A DNA stretch of 5,227 bases, from assembly GCA_021812735.1 (NCBI GenBank), contig JAKAMV010000726.1, positions 1 to 5,227 on the forward strand, read 5' to 3'. The notes under the pieces were generated by a model, which saw only the letters and a program-made list of their open reading frames with translations, did no database searches and was not told where the DNA came from. Below are positions 1 to 5,226 of the stretch, piece after piece. The stretch is from Chloroflexota bacterium. Its GTDB lineage: Bacteria > Chloroflexota > Limnocylindria > Limnocylindrales > CSP1-4. Within the stretch, counting starts at the first letter, position 1. Every line of letters starts with the position of its first letter. Both the position numbers and the translations under genes were made by a program.

Positions 1-5
1 AGGTG

Positions 6-245
6 TCAGGCGGGGATCAGGTCGTCCACGAGGGCCTCGAGGTCGCCGAAGGTGCGGACGCCGCGCATTCCGTCCTCGAGGCTGATGTCGAAGGCGTCCT
101 CCACCGCGACGAAGAGGTCGGCCAGGTCCTCGCGGTCGAGGTTGAGGTCATCGGTGAAGTCGGTCTCGCTGTCGAGCTCGTCGGGCTCGAGGCCGATCAC
201 CGAGAGACAGAGGGAGAGCAGGCGCGCTTGGTCGGCGGAGTTCAC
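6..245 (-). CDS. Acyl-carrier-protein-like protein lacking the phosphopantetheine Ser
   Basis: This is a 79-aa acidic protein of the usual ACP length (about 75-85 aa). Residues 31-52 align without gaps to the classic ACP block around the DSL motif and the following helix: DDLNLDRED...AVEDAFDI against EDLGADSLD...ALEEEFDI. A TFGDLEALVDDLI tail matches ACP helix 4. ACPs carry acyl or peptidyl intermediates on a 4'-phosphopantetheine arm attached to the Ser of DSL. Here that position is Arg38 (CGC codon at 132-134), so the protein should not be chargeable in the standard way. It may be a structural or regulatory ACP paralogue, a partner-binding module, or a degenerate copy. The start is GTG, chosen because AAGGAGG lies 5 bases upstream. 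The gene faces away from the 476-796 gene and no fatty-acid or polyketide genes are visible. The ACP fold is well supported; the function is unknown. Confidence 0.85.
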   Translation of the reverse strand: MNSADQARLLSLCLSVIGLEPDELDSETDFTDDLNLDREDLADLFVAVEDAFDISLEDGMRGVRTFGDLEALVDDLIPA

Positions 246-250
246 GCTGG

Positions 251-257
251 CCTCCTT
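251..257 (-). promoter_or_regulatory. Shine-Dalgarno of the ACP-like gene
   Basis: Read on the minus strand this is AAGGAGG, followed by a 5-base spacer (CCAGC) and GTG. It is a near-perfect anti-16S match and fixes the GTG at 245 as the start of the ACP-like gene. Confidence 0.8.
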
Positions 258-397
258 CTCCGCGTACGACGCCGTTGCAGGCGGTTTGGCTGCGACAGCA
301 GCCCGGATCGGCTCGATCCCCCGACGTTGCCGAGCCTATCAGACCGAACAGGCGATGGGGAACGAGCTCGCGGTCCCTCCTCGCGGTGTCGCTCACA

Positions 398-418
398 CCC
401 CTCCTCGCCGTCGAGGGG
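398..418. repeat. GC-rich inverted repeat upstream of the 476 gene
   Basis: CCCCTC (398-403) and GAGGGG (413-418) form a perfect 6-bp inverted repeat around a 9-base centre. There is no T-run, so it is not a standard terminator. It lies about 20 bases upstream of the proposed -35 element at 440, where an activator or repressor could bind. A 6-bp GC palindrome can easily occur by chance in DNA this rich in G and C. Confidence 0.3.
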
Positions 419-439
419 CCAGCCGCCACCGCGGGGTGC

Positions 440-468
440 TCGACGAGAATCGGCGCGCTGACTAGTAT
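440..468 (+). promoter_or_regulatory. Putative promoter of a leaderless transcript (476 gene)
   Basis: A -10 element TAGTAT (463-468, TANNNT type) is followed by only 7 bases before the ATG at 476. A weak -35-like TCGACG (440-445) lies 17 bases upstream of it. With this spacing, transcription would begin at or next to the A of the ATG. No Shine-Dalgarno precedes that ATG. Both facts fit leaderless initiation, which is common in several high-GC bacterial groups. The TAGTAT box stands out because the surrounding DNA is very poor in A and T. Confidence 0.55.
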
Positions 469-475
469 CCGCGCG

Positions 476-796
476 ATGGATCAGCGTCCCGATCCTGACC
501 GGTTGCCGACATTGGTCGCGGAGTGGTCCCGGCCGGAGGTGGACCTCGCGCGCCTGCGCATCACCCTGCCGACGCTCGGAGCCGTCGCCCGCCAACTGAC
601 GGCCGAGGGGACGCGGGCCGAGCACCAGCGCTCGACCCTCACGCCCGTGGGCCGCGTGGCCTCCTCCCCGATCACCACCAGCGGCCAGCAACTCCTCCGC
701 GTGTTCAACCCCCACGCCAGCCTGCCTGCCGACCGGATCGCGACGGCGAGTGCACTCCTGTCGCGCCCAGCCGGATCGGCCGATGACAACCCCTGA
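476..796 (+). CDS. Hypothetical protein, 106 aa
   Basis: I do not recognise a family. The ATG at 476 is chosen because a -10-like TAGTAT ends 7 bases upstream. The frame stays open back to 275, but that extension is a low-complexity Arg/Ser/Pro tract with no promoter or ribosome site. About 92 of the 106 codons end in G or C, as expected of a coding frame in such a genome. The protein has no signal peptide, no membrane segment and no cysteine. Residues around 22-45 (EVDLARLRITLPTLGAVARQ) could form helices, and the C-terminal half is rich in Ala, Ser, Pro and Arg. The stop lies 24 bases before the lipoprotein start, so the two genes are probably co-transcribed. A long antisense frame overlaps this gene but also covers the lipoprotein gene and is judged a shadow. 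Reality of the gene is moderately supported; its function is unknown. Confidence 0.6.
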   Translation: MDQRPDPDRLPTLVAEWSRPEVDLARLRITLPTLGAVARQLTAEGTRAEHQRSTLTPVGRVASSPITTSGQQLLRVFNPHASLPADRIATASALLSRPAGSADDNP

Positions 797-806
797 GAAG
801 TCCCCC

Positions 807-813
807 GAGGAGG
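807..813 (+). promoter_or_regulatory. Shine-Dalgarno of the lipoprotein gene
   Basis: GAGGAGG is followed by a 7-base spacer and the ATG at 821. It supports that start, which also places a proper signal peptide at the N-terminus. Confidence 0.8.
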
Positions 814-820
814 CTCTGCC

Positions 821-1525
821 ATGCGCGCCGCGCTCCGCCCGTCGTCACGCTGCTCGGTCACGGCGCTTGTCGCCGTCGTCGCCCTTGGACTTGCGGCCTG
901 CTCGGGCTCGGCATCGCCCACCAACCCGCCCGTCTCCGCGGCCGTGGCGAGCGAGGGCTCGGCGGCGCCCTCCGCGGCGAGTCCGACCCAGACGGGCTCG
1001 ATGAGCCCAGCGCCGACCGATTCCGGCGGCACCGCCTCCGCCCCCGCCAGCGGGCCGACCGCGGTCCCGACCGCCCTCGACCCATGCCAGCTCATCACGA
1101 GCCAGGAGGCCGGGCGGCTCGCGAGCACCAGCTTTGGCGCGGGCAAGGAAGAGAAGCTGAGCGGCAACAGCAAGATGTGCACCTACGGCTACCAGACCAA
1201 GAACGTGTTCGAGGTGATCGTGGCCGTGGCGCCCGACGTGGCCACCGCGAAGAAGCAAGAGGCGTCCGCGGAGGCCGACCTGCAGGCCAACGCCGCGAAA
1301 CTGAACCAGGGCCTGACCATCACGAAGCTGCCCGGGTTCACCAGCGACAGCGATGCCGTCCTGCTGGAGCTGAAGCCCAACAGCATCGGCGTCAGCGGAC
1401 GCGCGATCTACGTCCTGCGCGGCACCGTGTTCTTCGGCTTCAGCGATCTCGTCCTGCTTGGGAGCGCGCCGTCGGCTGACGCGATGAAGGCGGAGGCGAT
1501 GACGGTCCTCGGCCGGCTGCCCTGA
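821..1525 (+). CDS. Secreted lipoprotein, DUF3558-like
   Basis: This 234-aa protein begins with an Arg-containing n-region and a hydrophobic h-region (about residues 13-24). The lipobox L24-A25-A26-C27 follows, so Cys27 should be lipidated and the protein held on the outer face of the cytoplasmic membrane. Residues 28-85 form a Ser/Ala/Pro/Thr-rich linker that lifts the folded domain off the membrane. The globular part opens with DPCQLITSQEA (D87, P88, C89) and later has MCTYGY (C120). The two cysteines could form a disulfide. The spaced DPCxLxT...CxY pattern resembles the actinobacterial DUF3558 lipoproteins, whose function is not established; I infer this link from the motif alone. The gene probably shares a transcript with the 476 gene 24 bases upstream. 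It ends head-on against the ClC gene, with only 3 bases between stop codons and both stops inside a hairpin. Confidence 0.85.
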   Translation: MRAALRPSSRCSVTALVAVVALGLAACSGSASPTNPPVSAAVASEGSAAPSAASPTQTGSMSPAPTDSGGTASAPASGPTAVPTALDPCQLITSQEAGRLASTSFGAGKEEKLSGNSKMCTYGYQTKNVFEVIVAVAPDVATAKKQEASAEADLQANAAKLNQGLTITKLPGFTSDSDAVLLELKPNSIGVSGRAIYVLRGTVFFGFSDLVLLGSAPSADAMKAEAMTVLGRLP

Positions 1526-1546
1526 CCGTCAGCGGTGGGGCAGCCG
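1514..1546. terminator. Candidate bidirectional terminator hairpin spanning both stop codons
   Basis: CGGCTGCCC (1514-1522) pairs perfectly with GGGCAGCCG (1538-1546). Inside that 9-bp stem, ACCG (1525-1528) pairs with CGGT (1533-1536) around a TCAG tetraloop, with a small TG/G asymmetric bulge between the two helices. The lipoprotein stop TGA (1523-1525) and the ClC stop (1529-1531, minus strand) both lie in the upper part. The hairpin forms in both transcripts because it is nearly symmetric. No T-run follows on either side, so intrinsic termination of the classic type is not assured. High-GC bacteria often use such U-less hairpins, or the structure may protect 3' ends. Confidence 0.6.
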
Positions 1547-3487
1547 CCTCGTGGCGATCGCTGTCCGGAGCACCGGCATGAGACGGCCGCGGAGGATGCG
1601 CTCCCGGTGCCGCTCCTCGATCAGGAGCCGATCGCGCGCCCGGAGCAGGTCAGCCTGCGCGACCAGTCCGACGAGACCACCCGTCCCGTCGGCATCCACC
1701 ACCGGCATGACGCCAACGCGCGCCTCCACCATGCGGTCGGCGGCATGGCGGAGGGTCTCGTCCGCCCTGGCCACCACGGGCCGCTGCATCACGTCGCCCA
1801 CCCGCATCGGCGTGCCCGCGTGGCGGCTGTCGACCAACGGCTCGTCAGCGTGGGTCCGCCGGGCGCGGCCACGCTGCGAGGCGCGGCTGGCCGCCGCCAG
1901 CAGTTCTCGTCGGCCCACGACGCCGACGAGACGCGAACTCAAGTCGACGACCGGAAACAGCCGCTGGCGGCCGTGGCTCGGGTTCGCGAGTTCGGTGTGC
2001 AGCGAGGACAGCGTCTGCTCGGGGCGGAGGAGCAGGATGCTCGTCGCCATGACATCGCGAACGAACAGGGCCTCAAGCGGGTCCACCGCATACTCGCGCG
2101 TCACGTGGAAGCCGCGGCGGGCGACCTTCTCGGTCAGGATCGAGCGGCGGAGCGCGAGCACCGAGACGAGGTCCGCGGTCACGCAGGCGCCGAGCAGCAG
2201 CGGCAGGACGCCGAGGTCGCCGGTGAGCTCAAGCGCGAACACGATGGCCGTAAACGGCGAGCGAGTCGTGCCCGCGAGCGTCGCCGCCATACCGAGGAGC
2301 GCCGCTTCGGGAGCGACATTGCCCGGTAGGAGCCCACCGACCATGCCGCCGGCCGCGCCGCCGAGCAGGAGCAGGGGTGCGAGGATGCCTCCGCTCGTGC
2401 CGGAACCCAGCGAGATCGCCCATACCGCCAGCTTCACGACGAACAGGACCGCAAGGGACTGGAGCGCCAGCGAGCCGGCGATCTCGGCGCCGATGGAGTC
2501 GTAGCCGACGCCCAGCACGTGCGGGTCGACGAGCCCGCCGATCCCGATCACGAGGCCACCGACCGCCGGCCACCACATCCAGTGGACCGGCAGGCGCCCG
2601 AACGCATCCTCCGAAGCGTAGACGGCGATGGTCGCCAGCCATGCCACCAGCCCCCCGACGAGGCCCAGGCCGACGGCCGCGAGGACGGCGCCGGCATCGA
2701 CCTGCGGGAGCGTCCCAGTCGCCACGGCCAACGGGAACAGCGGTGCCGGCGCGACGAGGCCGCCCGCCGAGAGGCTCGACCGGAGGACTGCGGCCAGAAG
2801 GCTCGCGGCCGCGACGGGGATGAGCGACCGGGGCTTCCACTCGAAGAGCAGGAGCTCCACGGCGAGCAGCACTGACGCGACCGGCGTGCCGAAGACCGCC
2901 GTCATGCCGGCGGCGGCGCCGGCGACCAGGAGCGTCTTGCGCTCGGCGGCCGTCAGGTGGATGAACTGCCCGACCATCGATCCGAACGCGCCACCGGTCA
3001 GGATGATCGGGCCCTCGGCGCCGAACGGGCCGCCGGACCCGATGCTGATCGCGCTCGAGATCGGCTTCAGGACCGCCAGGCGCGGCTCGACCCGACTGCC
3101 GCCGGTCAGGATCGTCTCCATCGCCTCGGGGATCCCGTGGCCGCGGATCTGCCGACTGCCGAAGCGGGCGATGAGCCCGATCACGAGGCCGCCGGCAACC
3201 GGGATAGCGATCGCTGTCGGCCCCGGCGAGTAGATGACGGGCGACACGAGCTCGACCGACAGGCGGTGGCCGTAGAAAAGGTTCGTGAACAGGCCGATCA
3301 GGTCAAGCAGGACCAGCGCGGTTGCCGTGGCGATCGCGCCGACCAGGAGGGCGAGCGGGATCAGCTTCAGCGCGTCGCGACCCATCGAGAAGTCACGGAG
3401 GCGCGTCCCGGCCGCAGCGAAGACTGGCGCAGCGCCCGCCCCGGCGAGCGGCGGTGGCTCCTCGCGGAGGCCGACGGCGTCAGTCAA
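1529..3487 (-). CDS. ClC-family chloride transporter with C-terminal CBS pair
   Basis: This is a 652-aa membrane protein if started at TTG 3487, or 618 aa from ATG 3385. ClC proteins are homodimeric Cl- channels or Cl-/H+ antiporters of the cytoplasmic membrane. Visible landmarks, numbered from TTG, are GHGIP (116-120), GSGGPFGAEGP with the gating Glu158 of GxEGP, TPVASVLLAVEL (E211, L212), GTSGGILAP (around 366-371) and SILTEKVARRG (Leu451). Many hydrophobic helices lie between about residues 40 and 445. Two CBS domains follow, opening with VRDVM (476-480) and VGDVM (563-567), joined by a basic linker; such pairs often bind adenine nucleotides. The key departures are Leu at the ClC-ec1 Tyr445 position, Leu at the Glu203 position and His at Ser107. 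The TTG start overlaps the marR stop (TTGACTGA), and the codons between it and the ATG have strong GC3 and read LRDFSMGRD into helix B. Neither start has a good Shine-Dalgarno. The open frame further upstream, to 3838, is a shadow of marR. Co-transcription with marR is likely. Confidence 0.93.
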   Translation of the reverse strand: MTDAVGLREEPPPLAGAGAAPVFAAAGTRLRDFSMGRDALKLIPLALLVGAIATATALVLLDLIGLFTNLFYGHRLSVELVSPVIYSPGPTAIAIPVAGGLVIGLIARFGSRQIRGHGIPEAMETILTGGSRVEPRLAVLKPISSAISIGSGGPFGAEGPIILTGGAFGSMVGQFIHLTAAERKTLLVAGAAAGMTAVFGTPVASVLLAVELLLFEWKPRSLIPVAAASLLAAVLRSSLSAGGLVAPAPLFPLAVATGTLPQVDAGAVLAAVGLGLVGGLVAWLATIAVYASEDAFGRLPVHWMWWPAVGGLVIGIGGLVDPHVLGVGYDSIGAEIAGSLALQSLAVLFVVKLAVWAISLGSGTSGGILAPLLLLGGAAGGMVGGLLPGNVAPEAALLGMAATLAGTTRSPFTAIVFALELTGDLGVLPLLLGACVTADLVSVLALRRSILTEKVARRGFHVTREYAVDPLEALFVRDVMATSILLLRPEQTLSSLHTELANPSHGRQRLFPVVDLSSRLVGVVGRRELLAAASRASQRGRARRTHADEPLVDSRHAGTPMRVGDVMQRPVVARADETLRHAADRMVEARVGVMPVVDADGTGGLVGLVAQADLLRARDRLLIEERHRERILRGRLMPVLRTAIATRRLPHR

Positions 3488-3914
3488 GGCCGTCGAACGC
3501 TGCGGCGATCGCGGCGAGCCCTCCTTCGAGGTCCTTGGGCACATGGCGATCGCTGAGCAGACGCGCCATCGCGTCGCGCCGGTGTTGGACGACTGTGTCA
3601 TGCAGTTCGAGGCCGGCGTGCGTGACGCGCAGGAGGGTGACCCTGCGGTCGTGCTCGTCGCGCTCCGCGGTGGCGAGGCCGTGGCGCTCGAGGCGGCGCG
3701 CGAGTCGGCTCGCCGAGGGCAGCGACATGAGGAGCCGGGCCGCCACCTCGCCGACGCGGATCGGCTCGCCCCGGCCCTCCGCGACGACGGCCAGCGCCCG
3801 CCACTGGACGAGGGTGAGGTCAGCCCGCTTGCCCACAACGAGGGAGGCGGCGGTCAGCCCTACGGCTCCCCGCGCGAGCCTGTCGAGTGCGTCGAGTTCG
3901 GCACTGGTTACCAT
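3480..3914 (-). CDS. MarR-family transcriptional regulator
   Basis: This 144-aa protein has normal MarR length. MarR proteins are dimeric winged-helix repressors whose DNA binding is usually relieved by small ligands. Residues 33-44 (LTLVQWRALAVV) match the helix entering the DNA-binding domain. Residues about 52-80 hold the helix-turn-helix, with the recognition helix in SLPSASRLARRLERHGL. DEHDRRVTLLRVT (86-98) is the wing with the family DxRDRR-type signature. The flanking N- and C-terminal helices would dimerise. There are no cysteines, which argues against an OhrR-type thiol redox sensor. The ATG at 3914 has no Shine-Dalgarno but lies 8 bases after a TATGAT -10 box, so the mRNA is probably leaderless or nearly so. 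A palindrome in the promoter suggests autoregulation. The stop overlaps the probable TTG start of the ClC gene, making the transporter the likely co-regulated target. The inducing ligand cannot be told from sequence. Confidence 0.93.
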   Translation of the reverse strand: MVTSAELDALDRLARGAVGLTAASLVVGKRADLTLVQWRALAVVAEGRGEPIRVGEVAARLLMSLPSASRLARRLERHGLATAERDEHDRRVTLLRVTHAGLELHDTVVQHRRDAMARLLSDRHVPKDLEGGLAAIAAAFDGLD

Positions 3915-3921
3915 GGGAAGC

Positions 3922-3950
3922 GATCATACGACAATAGTTGTCATATGGTC
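3922..3950. promoter_or_regulatory. Putative MarR operator (imperfect palindrome)
   Basis: The core is GACAA (3930-3934), TAG, TTGTC (3938-3942), centred on A3936. It extends outward through CATA (3925-3928) against TATG (3944-3947), with one mismatched pair at 3929/3943. Further matching pairs at 3922/3950 and 3923/3949 sit beyond one more mismatch. An AT-containing palindrome of about 23 bp in such GC-rich DNA, directly upstream of a marR gene, is typical of a MarR-dimer site. It fills the -35 to -10 spacer and reaches into the -10 box, so binding would block RNA polymerase. Confidence 0.7.
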
Positions 3951-3952
3951 CA
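3923..3952 (-). promoter_or_regulatory. Putative promoter of marR-ClC
   Basis: On the minus strand, TGGACC (3952 down to 3947) is a 4/6 match to TTGACA. An 18-base spacer separates it from TATGAT (3928 down to 3923), a 5/6 match to TATAAT. Eight bases then lead to the ATG at 3914, implying a start of transcription at or within a few bases of the codon. The palindromic operator overlaps both spacer and -10. The upstream frame's stop codon TGA (3926 down to 3924) is embedded in the -10 box. Confidence 0.6.
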
Positions 3953-4691
3953 TATCCGCCGCGGACATGCTGCCGGCGCTCGTCGGCGGGCGACGGGCAC
4001 GCGCAGCCGGGTGGATCGCAATCTCACATGCGCCTCGGCGATAGGTACTTGAGGATCCTCCGTGGGACGCCGAGTCGAAGCCCCAGAGCGCACGCTGCCA
4101 GCGGCCCCTAAGCAGTGCCGTCGTGCCCAGGCCGTCGCCGCGTCGACGCTCTGCCTTGATCCATTCGGCCGATGACCAGTCGTACAGACCAAGGATGTCG
4201 TTCGTCAGTCGCGTTCCGGACGCGATGCAGGCTTCGACCAGCGCTCTTGGACGCAGCAGGAGCAAGTCTCCCAGGTCAAGGGTCGCGATCTCCCCGAGCT
4301 GGTCGGCGGCGTAGCACTCGGTTCCGGTCCACAGCTTGTACGTGGACTCCGCCTTCCAGACCCAAATGGCGACCATCTCCGGACCCTTCATGGTCCGCTC
4401 GTACTTCACGGCTCTGACCGCTCCGAACTCCAAGCCATCTCGATGATCCGCCAGGTTTCGGATTGCACGAATGGCGAGAGCCCGCCGCGTTGCAGATCCA
4501 TCCGGCGCGGCACGGAGGTGCGCGATCGGGCGGGCAGCCTCGCACGCCGCACCGGGGGTCTGTGAGACGAGGCGGTCGAAACCGATCGCCGTCGGCTTCG
4601 CAGCGATGCCCTCGCGTGCCGAGACGACCCAGGCAAGGTTGTCAAGCGTCGCCGTGAATGCGTTCAGGGCGGCGGTCACGTGGTAGCTCAT
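3924..4691 (-). CDS. HEPN-like hypothetical protein (possibly the 3' half of a frameshifted gene)
   Basis: This frame reads 255 aa from ATG 4691. I do not recognise a named family. Residues 1-23 (SYHVTAALNAFTATLDNLAWVV) look like a long amphipathic helix. Residues 68-90 (ATRRALAIRAIRNLADHRDG) look like a second helix ending in R78-N-L-A-D-H83. R-N-x3-H matches the Rx4-6H signature of HEPN-superfamily RNases, in which a polar residue follows the Arg. A region with several Trp follows (IWVWK, YKLW), then a Leu-rich stretch (LDLGDLLLLRPRALVEACI). The last 45 residues or so are of mixed codon quality and run into the marR promoter. The ATG has no Shine-Dalgarno. It overlaps the upstream frame by 50 bases in the +1 phase, so it may be the continuation of that gene after a single-base indel (VYR joined to MSYHV). 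The frame is open to 4823, but the extension looks unnatural. Coding is well supported; the start, the integrity and the HEPN label are inference. Confidence 0.6.
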   Translation of the reverse strand: MSYHVTAALNAFTATLDNLAWVVSAREGIAAKPTAIGFDRLVSQTPGAACEAARPIAHLRAAPDGSATRRALAIRAIRNLADHRDGLEFGAVRAVKYERTMKGPEMVAIWVWKAESTYKLWTGTECYAADQLGEIATLDLGDLLLLRPRALVEACIASGTRLTNDILGLYDWSSAEWIKAERRRGDGLGTTALLRGRWQRALWGFDSASHGGSSSTYRRGACEIAIHPAARARRPPTSAGSMSAADMDHMTTIVV

Positions 4692-5226
4692 TGCGATAGA
4701 CGAGGTCGTTTCCCGAGCCGCCCTCGATCGGCCGATCCCGGGGTGCGTGCTTGGGCCAGTCCGGTCCCATCGCTTCGCGCCTCTCGATACGAACCAATTC
4801 GTCGCGGGCCAACAGGAGGTCACGGACGAGGCCGCGAATCGCCAGGAGATGAGGCACCGACAGTTGTTCAGTTCGGTCCGCAGTAGGGCCGAGCGCGCCC
4901 GCCAACGCCCGCCTCAGTCGCGGCACGAGGGCGAGGGCGGCGTAGTCGAGGACCCAGCCCGTGTTGACCGAGACGTGCGCTTTGGAGAGCGCATTCGTCC
5001 GCGTCATCCGGTACATGCGCGCCTTCACGCCTGCGAGGAACGACGCCTCCTCCGGGGTTGCTGTCCCGACGGCTCCGCCCCAGAAGGCTGTGGTGGCCCG
5101 GTGCCTCGCAAGCATGGGGCTCACGAGGTAGTCGTTGCCGAGTGCTTCGTGCACCGCAATGTCGCGCGGCAGCAGGACTGAGCGGTCCAGGCCCCACCGA
5201 AGCTTCGCGTCGAGGGGCTGGGGCCA
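4642..5226 (-). CDS. Hypothetical protein, 5' end beyond the window (possibly the 5' half of a frameshifted gene)
   Basis: This frame has no stop from 4642 to the right edge of the window, so 194 residues are visible and the true start is probably outside. A GTG at 5154 could be used, but the 24 residues before it (for example LDAKLRWGLDRSVLLPRDIA) read as ordinary protein and no Shine-Dalgarno precedes the GTG. I do not recognise the family. It has no signal peptide or clear membrane segment in the visible part. Much of it looks helical and charged, for example the stretch VPHLLAIRGLVRDLLLARDELVRIERR. The last 15 residues (ELPRDRRPERIHGDA), after VYRN, overlap the start of the next frame and look unlike the rest. 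That suggests the natural continuation is the +1 frame, which starts at 4691. Either a frameshift splits one gene or two genes overlap by 50 bases. Confidence 0.6.
   Translation of the reverse strand, partial: WPQPLDAKLRWGLDRSVLLPRDIAVHEALGNDYLVSPMLARHRATTAFWGGAVGTATPEEASFLAGVKARMYRMTRTNALSKAHVSVNTGWVLDYAALALVPRLRRALAGALGPTADRTEQLSVPHLLAIRGLVRDLLLARDELVRIERREAMGPDWPKHAPRDRPIEGGSGNDLVYRNELPRDRRPERIHGDA

Larger units (their letters stand above)
246..475. other. Divergent intergenic region
   Basis: This 230-bp stretch lies between the ACP-like gene (minus) and the 476-796 gene (plus). It contains the minus-strand ribosome site at 251-257, a GC-rich inverted repeat at 398-418, a direct repeat TCGCGGT at 368-374 and 381-387, and a plausible plus-strand promoter ending at 468. 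A minus-strand -10-like TAGGCT (338 down to 333) could serve the ACP-like gene, but it has no good -35 partner. Open frames crossing the region read as low-complexity Arg/Ser/Pro and look like shadows. Confidence 0.6.

Noticed and set aside
368..387. Direct repeat TCGCGGT at 368-374 and 381-387
   Set aside because: Seven bases of G/C-rich sequence repeated once is expected by chance here. It is noted within the intergenic region only.
275..475. In-frame upstream extension of the 476 gene
   Set aside because: The added 67 residues are compositionally odd, include no ribosome site, and would cross the promoter-like TAGTAT box.
481..1182. Minus-strand open frame of 233 codons opposite the 476 gene and the lipoprotein gene
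   Set aside because: It covers the lipoprotein's Ser/Ala/Pro linker in antisense and has no ribosome site. The plus-strand lipoprotein has a signal peptide, lipobox and Shine-Dalgarno. Long antisense frames are common in DNA this GC-rich.
1535..3556. Several long plus-strand frames opposite the ClC gene
   Set aside because: They are Arg/Ala/Pro-rich mirror frames of a gene with unmistakable ClC and CBS motifs.
3488..3838. Upstream 117-codon extension of the ClC frame
   Set aside because: It is an Arg/Ser/Ala-rich out-of-frame reading of marR. The marR frame carries clear winged-helix motifs across the same DNA.
3285..4052. Plus-strand frames of 240-255 codons opposite marR
   Set aside because: They cross the marR promoter and operator, have no recognisable domain, and lie antisense to a clear MarR protein.
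4868..5197. Minus-strand 109-codon frame near the right edge, and plus-strand 4747-5181 frame
   Set aside because: Both read as Arg/Pro/Gly-rich sequence. The alternative minus frame (4642-5226) is longer, runs to the window edge and has a more natural composition.
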